Of a stretch of 36,753 nt of DNA, positions 25,056-36,753 are shown in pieces (positions within the stretch are counted from its first letter, which is position 1; each line of letters begins with the position of its first letter). Location of the stretch: positions 1 through 36,753 of the forward strand of contig CAMZKW010000014.1 in the NCBI GenBank assembly GCA_947311625.1. Direction: 5' to 3'. The stretch is from Candidatus Campbelliibacteriota bacterium. Lineage in GTDB: Bacteria > Patescibacteriota > Minisyncoccia > Phycocordibacterales > GCA-2747955. The translations under genes were made by a program, and so were the position numbers. The notes beneath the pieces are model-generated. The model saw only the letters and a program-made list of their open reading frames with translations. It made no database searches and was not told the DNA's origin.

Positions 25056-26210
25056 ATGACAAATTTAGAAATAATAATTTTAGTTTTAGCGATAATTTTA
25101 TTTTTGGGAATTGGAATATTTTTATATTTTTTCTCAAAAAAGATTAGTGAAAAATTTTCAGAAAAAAAAGATGATAATTCTTTTTTACTTTTACAACAAC
25201 AACTTCAAGAATTGATAAAGAATAATTCTGAATTAAAACTTTCCAATGAAAAAATGAAATCAGAAATGACAGAAAAAATTCATGGAGAGATGACAAAATC
25301 TCAACAGATTATGACAGACTCTGTAAAAAGTCAATTTCAAGAATCTCAAAAATTAATTAAAGATATCACAAGGGAACTGGGAGATGTGAGAAAAACTTCA
25401 GAACAAGTTGTTGGCTTCACAGAACAATTAAAAAATCTTCAAGATATTTTACAAAATTCAAAACAACGTGGAGCCTTGGGAGAGTATTTTTTAGAGAGTA
25501 CTATTAAAAATATTTTACCAGTGGATTCCTATGAATTTCAATATTCTTTTAAAAATGGAGAAATTGTGGATGCGATTATAAAATTACCCGACGGATTAGT
25601 TCCCGTGGATTCAAAATTTTCTTTGGAAAATTATAATAATTATATTTCAGAAACTGACCCGAAAAAAAAGGAGGAGTATAGAAAAATTTTTAGGGAAGAT
25701 TTAAAAAAGAGAGTTATGGAGACTTCAAAGTATATTAAACCAAAGGAGGGAACTATGGATTTTGCTTTTATGTTTATTCCATCGGAAGGAATTTATTATG
25801 ATTTATTAACTTCTCGTTTGGGAGTTGGGTCCAATGATGAATCCAAGGTTGGAGCAGTAAATTCAAAAAACTTTTTAGAGTATGCTTTTAGGGATAAAAA
25901 AGTCATTGTGGTTTCTCCTACAACTTTGCATGCTTATTTACAAACGGTAATGCAGGGGTTAAAGGCTTTAAGGATTGAAAAAAAAGCTGGAGAGATTGGA
26001 AAAAGAGTAGAAGATTTAAAAAAGCATATTGAAAAATATGCTACTACACATGAAAAACTTGGAAATACAATTTCAACTGTTGTAAATCACTATAACTCTT
26101 CTTCGAAATCTTTAAAACAAATATCTAATGATACGATAAAAATTACAGGGAGTGGAGATAAAATTGATATGGACATGATAGATAAGCCAAAAACTAATTT
26201 AGAAGATTAG
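25056..26210 (+). CDS. rmuC: DNA recombination protein RmuC
   Basis: N-terminal TM + coiled coil; GALGEYFLESTIKNILP, LPVDSKFSLENY-like segment, MFIPSEGIYYDLL, KVIVVSPTTLHAYLQTV. Confidence 0.93.
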   Translation: MTNLEIIILVLAIILFLGIGIFLYFFSKKISEKFSEKKDDNSFLLLQQQLQELIKNNSELKLSNEKMKSEMTEKIHGEMTKSQQIMTDSVKSQFQESQKLIKDITRELGDVRKTSEQVVGFTEQLKNLQDILQNSKQRGALGEYFLESTIKNILPVDSYEFQYSFKNGEIVDAIIKLPDGLVPVDSKFSLENYNNYISETDPKKKEEYRKIFREDLKKRVMETSKYIKPKEGTMDFAFMFIPSEGIYYDLLTSRLGVGSNDESKVGAVNSKNFLEYAFRDKKVIVVSPTTLHAYLQTVMQGLKALRIEKKAGEIGKRVEDLKKHIEKYATTHEKLGNTISTVVNHYNSSSKSLKQISNDTIKITGSGDKIDMDMIDKPKTNLED

Positions 26211-26254
26211 TTTTTTTAAAATCATTTTTTTGCTATAATAAGAGTTATAAAATT

Positions 26255-26941
26255 ATGATTTATTTAGATAAAGTAACAAAAATTTTTAGTAATACACATT
26301 TTGAGACTGTAAGTGATATTACTCTAAATATAGAAAAAGGAGAATTTGTTTCTATAGTTGGTCATTCCGGTGCTGGAAAAACAACTATTTTAAAATTAAT
26401 TACTGGAGAATTAACCCCAACGGATGGTAAAGTATTTTTTAATTCCACTGACATATCAAAATTAAGTAGAGGAAAACAAAATAAATACAGAAGAAACATT
26501 GGAACAATTTACCAGGATTATAAGTTGATTTCCAATAGAACAGTTTATGAAAATATTTCTTTTGCAATGGAGGTTTCCGGTAGAACAGATAAGGAAATAA
26601 AAGAAGATGTTCCTCACGTTTTAGATTTGGTAGGCCTAACGGGAAAAGAAAATTTTTTCCCCGATGAGTTATCTGGAGGTGAAAAACAGAGAGTGGCCAT
26701 TGCCAGAGCTATTGTAAATAATCCAGATTTAATTATTGCCGATGAACCTACTGGAAATTTAGATCCAGAAAATACAGAAGATATTATAAAAATTTTAGAA
26801 AAAATTAATTCTTTTGGGACAACTATTATTTTAACAACTCACGATAGAACAGTTATTAATCTATTAAAAAAGAGAGTTGTAACTATAAATAATGGGGTTA
26901 TTATATCTGATAATAATAAAGATAAAAAAAATAATATATAA
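26255..26941 (+). CDS. ftsE: Cell division ATP-binding protein FtsE
   Basis: Walker A GHSGAGKTTILK, LSGGEKQRVAIARAI, DEPTGNLDPE; followed by ftsX. Confidence 0.93.
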   Translation: MIYLDKVTKIFSNTHFETVSDITLNIEKGEFVSIVGHSGAGKTTILKLITGELTPTDGKVFFNSTDISKLSRGKQNKYRRNIGTIYQDYKLISNRTVYENISFAMEVSGRTDKEIKEDVPHVLDLVGLTGKENFFPDELSGGEKQRVAIARAIVNNPDLIIADEPTGNLDPENTEDIIKILEKINSFGTTIILTTHDRTVINLLKKRVVTINNGVIISDNNKDKKNNI

Positions 26942-26945
26942 AAAT

Positions 26946-27884
26946 ATGTTTACTACATTAAAAAGAATAATATCATCAGGTTTAAAAACATTTTGAAGGA
27001 ATAGTTTATTATCTTCTTCATCTATTTTGACCGTAACAATAACATTGGTTACATCAATGATGATTTTTTTAGCTATTATAGTGGGTAATGCTAAATTAAA
27101 TGATATTGAAAAAAAAGTAGATGTAAATATATATTTTACATCAGATGCACCCATAGAAAAGGTTCTTGAGTTTAAAAAAGAATTGTCAAAATTATCAGAG
27201 ATTGATAGTCAAAAAACAATACTTTTGACAAAGGAAGAAGCCTTGGAAGATTTTAAAGTTTCAAATAATGACAATAAAGAAATATTAGAAGCTCTTGATA
27301 TAATAGGGGAAAATCCCATTGGTCCAGTTTTAAATATAAAGGCAAAAAAAATAGATGATTATAATAATGTTATAAAGTTTTTAGAATCAGATATTATACA
27401 AGCAAAATATTTATCTATAATAGAATCAACAAATTATAATGAAAACAAAGTTGTCATAGAAAAAATAACAACTTTAATAAAGTATATAACTATACTTGGT
27501 TTAGCTGCAGCAGGAGTATTAATTTTTATATCTTTAATTATTATTTACAACACAATAAGATTAATTATATATTCATACAAAGAAGAAATTCAGGTTATGA
27601 GATTGATTGGAGCATCTAATTTTTATACAAGAGGACCATTTTTAATTGAAGGTATATTGTATGGATTTATATCTGGAATTTTCGCAATTTTTGCTACTTG
27701 AGCTACTATATTCTATACAACAGATATATTAAAACAGGTATCAAATTTAAATTTAAACAAATATTTCTCAGATCATATTTTAGAAATATCGGGAAGTTTA
27801 ATATTGGGTGGAATTATTATAAGTTTTATTTCTACATACTTTACAGTTGCAAAATATTTAAAAATAAAAGACAAAACAAATTAA
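26946..27884 (+). CDS. ftsX: Cell division permease FtsX
   Basis: FtsX topology; RLIGASNFYTRGPFLIEGILYGFISG; TGA at 27699 read as Trp, TAA at 27882; 312 aa. Confidence 0.92.
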
Positions 27885-27894
27885 TTTAAAAAAT

Positions 27895-28344
27895 ATGAAA
27901 AACATAAGAGGAAACAAAAATGTAAGATTAATAACATTATTAATTATAATTGCCATGGCAGCGGGACTTTGATATTGAGGTGATAAAAATGGGAGTACTG
28001 GTGCAAAAATAGCAGCTGGTGTCGCAGGTGGTGTAGCCTTAGTAGCAACAGGTTTAGAAATAAATGATACAGATTTTGATTTAAAAAAATTATATGAGAC
28101 AGGTTCATTTAAAGAATCTTTATTGGCTAGAGATAAGGATGGTAATTTGACTACAAATCCAAATGTATTTTGTGAAGCCCAAGAAAAAAACTTTTACAAT
28201 TTTAATTGTAAAGATTTCTTGACTCAGGGAGAGGCTCAAAAAATTTACGAAACTTGTAAAACTAAAACTGGAAAAGATAATTTTAGATTAGATGGAGATA
28301 AAGATGGTATAGTTTGTGAATCTTTACCAAAAACAAAAAAATAA
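27895..28344 (+). CDS. Membrane-anchored protein with excalibur-like calcium-binding domain
   Basis: N-terminal TM; C-terminal [18 protein letters not shown]...[13 protein letters not shown] (DxDxDGxxCE). Confidence 0.8.
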
Positions 28345-28389
28345 AAATTTTATATTTTTTTTTGTTTATAAAACTGTTATAATCATTTT

Positions 28390-29223
28390 ATGAATATTTA
28401 TATTAAAAAATCAGATGGTTCAAAAGATTTATTTGATGAAAAAAAATTAAAGGCTTCTTTAAGAGCATCAGGTGCTCAAAAAGATGTCATTGGTAAAATA
28501 ATTTCTGAAATATCTGATGTTAGTTTTGATGGTATCACCTCTAATACTATTTATAAAATGGCTTTTAAACTTTTAAAAGAAAAATCAAAAAAAGCAGCTT
28601 TGAGATATAATTTAACTAATGCTGTAGCTCTTTTAGGTCCAGAAGGTTTTGCCTTTGAAGCATTCTTGGCTGAGATTGTTAAAACTTGAAATTATAAAAA
28701 AGTTTCCACTGGTAAAAAAATTAAAGGGCATTGTATGATACATGAGTTAGATGTTGTGGGTGAAAGTGATTGGGAAATTTTAACCATTGAAGCAAAATTT
28801 CATAATTCTCGTTCAAAAAAATCTGACCTTCAAGTTATTTTATATATGAAAGCAAGATTCCAGGATATTTTGGATGGTGGATATTATAAAGATAAAAAAC
28901 CAAGACAGATAATTATAACTAATACTAAATTTACAGATAATGCAAAAAAATATGCAAAATGCTCTGGAACGGAAGTTATATCTTGAGATTATCCAAAAAA
29001 GAATTTGCATGATTTAATTTTAGAATCTAATATACATCCAATGACAGCCTTGGTATCTTTGCCAAAATCAGCTAGAAATAAATTTATTGAAAGAAAGATA
29101 GTAACGATAAAACAATTGGCTGAAAATAATTTTAAAAAATTAGAAGAGTGTAAATTTTTATCAAATTTAAATATCAAAAAAATAAAAGAAGAAATTTTTG
29201 AATTTTTTCCAGATAAAATATAA
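28390..29223 (+). CDS. ATP-cone domain fused to PD-(D/E)XK restriction-like endonuclease domain
   Basis: N-term IKKSDGSKDLFDEKKLKASLRASGA...ATP-cone-like; MIHELDVVGESDWEILTIEAKFHNS nuclease motif; TGA=Trp joins three ORFs. Confidence 0.75.
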
Positions 29224-29225
29224 AA

Positions 29226-29250
29226 ACAACCCTTGGGTTGTTTTTTAAGT
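29226..29250 (+). terminator. Terminator
   Basis: aacaacccttgggttgtttttt. Confidence 0.7.
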
Positions 29251-29466
29251 TATATTTGTTAACTACTTCTTTTAAAAAGAATGTGGGTAAAAAGAATTAA
29301 AATCCTCAGATTATAATTACATAAAAACCCAAAATATGTTTGTAGGTAGTTAACTAAATAACTTAAATTAATTATACTCTTATAATTATTTTTTGTTAAA
29401 TTAAAATGTGTATAAAATATTTTGTTTTTTTAGTTATTTTAGGTATAATATTGATATTAAAAAAGT

Positions 29467-29495
29467 AAAGAAGTTCGCCTTTGGCGAACTTCTTT
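29467..29495 (+). terminator. 13-bp hairpin immediately upstream of nusA (possible attenuator)
   Basis: aaagaagttcgcc-ttt-ggcgaacttcttt. Confidence 0.55.
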
Positions 29496-29515
29496 TGATA
29501 ATAAACAAAAATATT

Positions 29516-30658
29516 ATGTTAGATTTAAAAGCAATTGAATTATTTTTACAAGAAGTAGGAGAAGAAAAAGGTTTAGACAAGGATGAACTTTTCGATGCCA
29601 TTGAAGAGTCAATGGCTGCTGCTTACAAAAGACAATATGGTGACAGGGGGCAAATAATTAGAGCAAAATTAGATAGAGAGACAGGGGAAGTTGATTTTTT
29701 TAGAATTAAAGAGGTTGTTACTTCAGATCAAATAATTACTGAAGAAGAACATGAATCAATGTCAAAGGAAGAATACATGAAGGAGAAAGATGAAAATGGA
29801 AAAACTAAGTTTATTGATGAGAGACATATAATGCTAGACACTGCTATTTTAATAAAATCTGATGCAAAAGCTGGTGATGAGTTAATCTTTGATTTAGAAA
29901 GAAAAGATGATTTTGGAAGGTTGGCTGCCATGTCTGCAAAACAAACAATAAAAAGAAAAATGAGAGAAGTGGAAAGTTCTTACATTAAAAAAGAGTTTGG
30001 TGATTTAGAAGGTGAAATTATTCACGGGAAAGTTTTAAGGGAAGATAATGGAACTTATTATATTGATTTAGGTAAAGCTGAGGCTGTCTTACCATATAAT
30101 GAACAAATAAAAGGTGAAATTTACAAAACAGGTGATAATATAAAAGCATATTTAATGCAGAGTGGTGAAAGTAGAGGGAATATTGAGTTAAGAGTTTCTA
30201 GAACTCATCCTGAATTTTTAAAAAAACTTTTTGAAGTTGAAGTTCCAGAATTGAGAGAGGGGTTAATTGAAATAAAAAAAGTTGTGAGAGAGCCTGGAAA
30301 AAGGTCAAAGGTATCAGTTGAAGAATATACAGATAGTTTAGATCCCGTTGGTACACTTGTTGGTCCGTCTGGTTCAAGAGTTTCAGTAATAACTTCAGAG
30401 TTATCTGGTGAAAAAATAGATATTGTAGAATTTTCTGAAAATGATGAAGAATTTATAAAATCCGCACTTTCTCCAGCTGAAGTGTTAGAGATAAGTGTAA
30501 ATGAGGAAGAAAGAAAGGCCACTGTCGTAGTTCCTCAAGAGCAAATTTCTCTTGCAATTGGGAGAGGAGGACAAAATGCAAGATTAGTTGCAAAACTAAC
30601 TGGATATAAAGTTGATATTCAAACTAACGAAGATAAAAAAGAAGAATTTAAAGATTAA
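29516..30658 (+). CDS. nusA: Transcription termination/antitermination protein NusA
   Basis: MLDLKAIELFLQEVGEEKGLDKDELFDAIEESMAAAYKRQYG...; S1 and KH motifs, PQEQISLAIGRGGQNARLVAKLTGYKVDI. Confidence 0.95.
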   Translation: MLDLKAIELFLQEVGEEKGLDKDELFDAIEESMAAAYKRQYGDRGQIIRAKLDRETGEVDFFRIKEVVTSDQIITEEEHESMSKEEYMKEKDENGKTKFIDERHIMLDTAILIKSDAKAGDELIFDLERKDDFGRLAAMSAKQTIKRKMREVESSYIKKEFGDLEGEIIHGKVLREDNGTYYIDLGKAEAVLPYNEQIKGEIYKTGDNIKAYLMQSGESRGNIELRVSRTHPEFLKKLFEVEVPELREGLIEIKKVVREPGKRSKVSVEEYTDSLDPVGTLVGPSGSRVSVITSELSGEKIDIVEFSENDEEFIKSALSPAEVLEISVNEEERKATVVVPQEQISLAIGRGGQNARLVAKLTGYKVDIQTNEDKKEEFKD

Positions 30659-30775
30659 GAATAAATAAAATCTAAATAAATTAAAGATATAGATTCTGTC
30701 TAATAAAGAAAATTAATAGAAGAATCTATTTTAAATATTTAAAATCTTTTTTAGATTAAATCCAATATTAAAAAT

Positions 30776-32233
30776 ATGTTAAAAATGAAAAAAAATATGA
30801 AAAATTTAAAGAAAACAAAAATTGTGGCAACAATCGGACCTATTTCAGAATCTGTAGAAATGTTATCTAAATTATCAGATAAAGGGATGAATATAGCTAG
30901 AATTAATTTTTCCCATGGTGACAAGGATGCACTTGTAAAAATTGCAGAAAACATAAAAAAAGCAGAGGAAAAAACTGGGAGAATTATTGGACTAATGCAA
31001 GACTTACAAGGTCCAAAAATAAGAACTGGAGATTTTGTGTCTGGTTCAATAGAATTAAAGGTTGGAAAAAAAGTAGAAATAACTTCTAAAAATATTTTAG
31101 GTACAGCAGATAAATTTACCATAAATGTAAAAACTTTATTTTCAGATACTTCCATTGGAGATAGAATTATTTTGAATGATGGATACCAAGAATTAAAAAT
31201 AGTTTCTAAAAATAAAAAAGAAAAAACTATTATTTCAAAAGTTATATCTGGTGGAAAAATTAAAGATAGGAGAGGTGCTTCTTTTCCAGATTCATCACTT
31301 TCATTTTCTTCTTTAACTAAAAAAGATAAAGAAGATATTGAATGATTTGCTACAAAATATAAACCAGATTTTATTGCATTTTCATTCGTTAAAACTGCTA
31401 AGGATGTTAAGGAATTAAGAAATATCTTAAAGAAAAAAAAACTTAATCCAATGATTATTGCAAAGATGGAAACATCCGAGGGTATCAGAAATTTTGATGA
31501 AATTTTAGAGTTAGTTGATGGTGTTATGGTTGCTAGAGGTGATTTAGGTGTAGAGGTTCCGGCTGAAGAAGTTCCTTTTATACAGAAAGAATTAGTGAGA
31601 AAATGTAATATGGCTGGTAAGCCAGTTATTGTTGCAACTCAAATGCTAGAATCCATGATTGTTAATCCAGTTCCCACAAGAGCTGAAGTTTCAGATATAG
31701 CAAATGCTGTTTTGGATGGTGCAGATGCTATGATGCTTTCAGCTGAAACATCAGTAGGTGTTAACGCATTAAAAGCAGTTGAAATTATGGCTAAAGTTTC
31801 TAGAGAAACTGAAATTGAAATAAAAAGAGATTTAAATAATATAATAGGAAATAAAGGGCTTCCTTTTGAAAATCAGAAAATTTCAGAAATAATTACAAAA
31901 CATGCTGTGAGTGTTGCTGATGAAATAGATACAAAGGCTATGGCTGTTTTTACAGAAAGTGGTTTCACAGCTTTCAATGTATCAAAATTTAGACCAGAAC
32001 AAAATGTTTTTGTTTTTTCTCCAAGCGAGGATGTCTTAAGAAAAATTACTTTATCCTATGGTTTATATCCAGCAAAAACTGATATTGTTAATACAATTTT
32101 AGGAGCAGAAGATTTAGCAAAAGATTTTTTATTAAATGAAAAAATAATAAGAAAAAAAGATAATTTTGTTATTGTTGCAGGAATGCCATTTAGAAATTCT
32201 GGAAGTACAAATATTGTTTATATTTCTGAATAA
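30776..32233 (+). CDS. pyk: Pyruvate kinase
   Basis: KIVATIGPISESVEML, GLMQDLQGPKIRTG, IAKMETSEGIRNFDEIL, DGVMVARGDLGVEVP, PVIVATQMLESMI; TGA 31343 read as Trp. Confidence 0.96.
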
Positions 32234-32389
32234 AATAAAAAGTGGATAAGTATTTCACTTTTTTTTTATATATATTAATTTAATGAATTGAGGGCCTCGA
32301 CAAATGTGGGTCACTGATTTGTTGTATAAAGTTAGCTGACTATTTTTGAAATAAAATAGTAGTTCCAATTTACAATAAAAGGATAAAAG

Positions 32390-32503
32390 ATGAAAAATTT
32401 TAATAAAAATTTTTCTGCAGGAGCAGGGAAGGAGGTGATCTTATCTAAGAAGTATCGATATGCTCAATTAGGAGCATCAGATACTTCATCTCTCTGTCGA
32501 TAA
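32390..32503 (+). CDS. Possible 37-aa peptide ORF within a structured intergenic transcript
   Basis: MKNFNKNFSAGAGKEVILSKKYRYAQLGASDTSSLCR*; AAAGGA upstream; contains AAGGAGGTGATC. Confidence 0.4.
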   Translation: MKNFNKNFSAGAGKEVILSKKYRYAQLGASDTSSLCR

Positions 32504-32509
32504 TTTTGG

Positions 32510-32545
32510 AGAAAGGTATTAGTTGCCTTTCTCCTATTTATTTTT
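32510..32545 (+). terminator. Terminator of the 32.4-kb small transcript
   Basis: ggagaaaggtattagttgcctttctcc + T-rich tract. Confidence 0.7.
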
Positions 32546-32614
32546 TATTAAAAAATAATAGATGAGTTTTTTTTCATAGCTAAAAAAAATAATGAAAAAT
32601 GATATAATGTATTC

Positions 32615-33316
32615 ATGCAAGAAGAAAATAAAAAAGGAAAGTTTTATGTTGTAGGAACTCCCATTGGAAATTTAAATGATATGACTTTTAGAGCCATTGA
32701 AGTTTTAAAATCAGTTGATTTTATTTTGACTGAGGACACAAGGGTTTCTGGTAAATTGTTAAAACATTTTGAAATTGATAAAAAAATGTATTCCTATAAT
32801 TCCCATTCCAGTGAGGCAAAATCTGAAAAAATAATGGAAGGATTAGAATCTGGAAAAAATATTGCTCTTATATCAGATGCTGGAACTCCAACAATATCTG
32901 ACCCTGGAGTAAAAATTATTTCAGAATTGAGAGAAAAATTTGAATCAAATATTGAAATTTTACCAGTTCCAGGAGCAACTGCTTTGATATCAGCCATATC
33001 TGTATCTGGTTTTTCAGCTTCAGAATTTGTTTTTTATGGATTTTTACCTCATAAAAAAGGAAGAGAAACTATTTTTAAAGAAATATCAGAATCTAAAAAA
33101 ACTTCAGTATTTTATGAATCACCCCATAGAATTATGAAGGCACTGAACTCTTTAGAAAAATTTTGTGGTCTTGATAGAAAAATATTTATAGCTAGAGAAA
33201 TTACAAAACTTTATGAAGAATCTAGGTGAGGGGATATAGAAGAAGTAAAAAAATATTTTCAAGAAAATGAAAACAAGATAAGGGGGGAATTTGTAATTTG
33301 TGTAAATAAAAAATAG
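32615..33316 (+). CDS. rsmI: 16S rRNA (cytidine-2'-O)-methyltransferase RsmI
   Basis: GKFYVVGTPIGNLNDMTFRAIEVL, TEDTRVSGKLL, LISDAGTPTISDPG, VPGATALISA; TGA 33227 read as Trp, TAG 33314. Confidence 0.94.
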
Positions 33317-33372
33317 TTCTTTTTTATTTTTTAAATTATATACAAGTTATCCCCATATTTAATAAAATTACT

Positions 33373-33401
33373 TTGACTTTTTTTTTCTTCTAGTGTAAAA
33401 T
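33373..33401 (+). promoter_or_regulatory. Probable rRNA promoter
   Basis: TTGACT 33373-33378, 17-nt spacer, TAAAAT 33396-33401, upstream of 16S. Confidence 0.65.
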
Positions 33402-33685
33402 ACTCCTACTTTGAACTTTGAAAAAAGGTAGTTGGGAAAGTGGAAATCTGAACCAGCACAATATATTGTCTACGATTAAATTTTAAAATTATTTTTAATA
33501 ATTTTAAATTTTAATCTAGTTAAAAAATTTCTAAAATAATTTATTATTTTAGAATTATAATTTTTTAACGACCTTGACTACCACCTCTTAGCAGCGGTGG
33601 TAGAATGTACCGAGAAGTAATTTGACGATTGCTTCTCAAATTGGTGAAACAAAAGAAGTTTTTCTTTTGCTTCGTCTATTCAATT

Positions 33686-35257
<1,572 letters not shown>

Positions 35258-35654
35258 AAGTTGTACATAATTCACTATTTTAGAGAATTGATGTAATTAA
35301 TGGTTGGTTATTACTCTATAGTAATAAGTCTTGATTTTCATAGACTTAAACATGAAAATAGGTTTTGGTTCATATACTTTAGAACTGACATTTGTATTTT
35401 TTCTTACGTGCACTAGGATTAGAAGCGCGACAGAACTCGATTCGAATCAAAAAATACTTAAGTCTTTGAATAGAACGGAGCAAAAGAAAGATTTTTTTAA
35501 AATCTGTTTTTCCAATAAATAGTACATATTCAAAAAGTAGACAATATATTAACTTTTTAAAAGTATAAAGTATGTAAAAATTAGGTCAAAAGCCTGATTT
35601 TTTATTTGTATTGTATAATTTTATATTAAATTGATTCTATGTTATAATGTCAAA

Positions 35655-36753
35655 ATGTTAAATCTTTTTAAGAAAAAAGAAAAAAAAAATGTGGAAAAAG
35701 AAAATATATCTTTTAATTTAGGATTAAAAAGATTAATTTTGGAAATAAGAAGAAGAAAAAAAGATTTTATAATTTTATTTATTGCAGCTACCTTAATATC
35801 TCTAGGTGATTCAATGACTAAAATGTTTTTAGGAAAAGCTATAGATGGAATGATTAGCAATGATGTGATAGATATTTTTAGTCTTAATATAAAAGAAGGC
35901 TATTACTATGCCAGTATATTTTTATTTGTATTAATTACTGATATTATATCATCAACATTTTTATGAAAATATTATGATCCGATGATTTCATTTAAGGTAT
36001 ATAAATCATATGTGTTTGAGACTTTTTCAAAAGTTTTAGAATACCCAGTTTCTTTTTATAAAAAAGAAGGTTTGGGTAAAGTGAGTTATTCTGTCACAAA
36101 TGGTGGGGAAACTATTTCTACTGGAATTGAGTCAATAGGTAATGTATTCGTGATGCCTATGATGATAATAATGAATTTATTATTGCTTTTTTTAGTGTCT
36201 ACAGAGATATTTTTATTATCAATTGTAGGGTTTGTAATTTATGTTTTAATATTCATATTTTCAAAAAAAACTCTTGCAGTTTTAGAAGATAAAAATAATG
36301 ATAAGAGAAAAGAAGTTTCCGAATCTATTATAGAAAAATTAAATTTAATTTTTGAAGTAAAGAAAAATAATAAAGAAAAAAAGGAGATAGAATATTTTTA
36401 TCATGAAAAATTAGAAGAGCAAAATAAAACTTTTTATAATAAAATTATTTTTGGATTGAAGATGGGATTTTCTAGAGATATAATTTATATATTTACTTTA
36501 GGAGGGTCTCTATTTCTGTCAGTTTATTTATATGAAAAAAACTATATAACTATTGGTGAAATTGCATCAGTAAATATGTATGTGATGTATCTTAATTGAA
36601 ATTATGATTGATTAGTTAGAACTTTAGATACTATGATTAAAAATTTAACCGTGGTTGGCGACACTGAAAAACTACTACTCCAAACTCCAGAAAACTATGA
36701 CAAAGATAAAAAATCAAAAAAGGTGGAAGGAGAAATAGAATTCAAAAATCTAG
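35655..36753 (+). CDS. ABC transporter transmembrane subunit (MsbA-like exporter), truncated by window end
   Basis: Six-TM exporter-like N-terminal half; TGA at 35964 and 36597 read as Trp; ends EGEIEFKNL, the typical start of the nucleotide-binding domain. Confidence 0.85.

Noticed and set aside
24958-25137. N-terminal extension of the minus-strand nuclease ORF
   Set aside because: Low-complexity and overlaps divergent rmuC; the internal ATG at 24957 has its own TATAAT-N6.
35400-35470. T-loop-like gattcgaatc downstream of 16S
   Set aside because: A local palindrome without T-stem or cloverleaf pairing; no tRNA supported.

Overview
AT-rich (~27% GC by eye) chromosomal window from a reduced bacterium; the gene repertoire and divergent 16S suggest Patescibacteria/CPR, close to Gracilibacteria-like lineages (inference). 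The supplied ORFs are fragmented because in-frame UGA is read as tryptophan. Joining them gives intact genes: prmC, a KH-domain protein, two SEDS proteins (FtsW/RodA), a minor-pilin cluster, rplU, rpoB, rpoC, phosphoketolase (xfp), rmuC, ftsE/ftsX, nusA, pyk, rsmI, an ABC exporter, a 16S rRNA gene, two PD-(D/E)XK-like nucleases and a decayed composite IS3/IS30 element. The most striking signal is a coherent, non-standard translation-initiation and decoding system: (1) UGA=Trp at invariant Trp positions; (2) a 16S 3' tail reading GGATTATTTCAAAG where GGATCACCTCCTTA is expected, so no anti-Shine-Dalgarno; (3) no SD before housekeeping genes; (4) TATAAT/TAAAAT-N6-ATG at 11 gene starts (two more with N7), which puts the predicted transcription start on the A of ATG, i.e. 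leaderless mRNAs. Two small outlier loci go against this pattern. One is a GC-richer, TGG-only 79-aa ORF behind a consensus promoter and a chain of long hairpins (12.05-12.73 kb). The other is a 37-codon ORF/RNA carrying AAGGAGGTGATC, the exact complement of the canonical 16S tail this genome lacks (32.4 kb).
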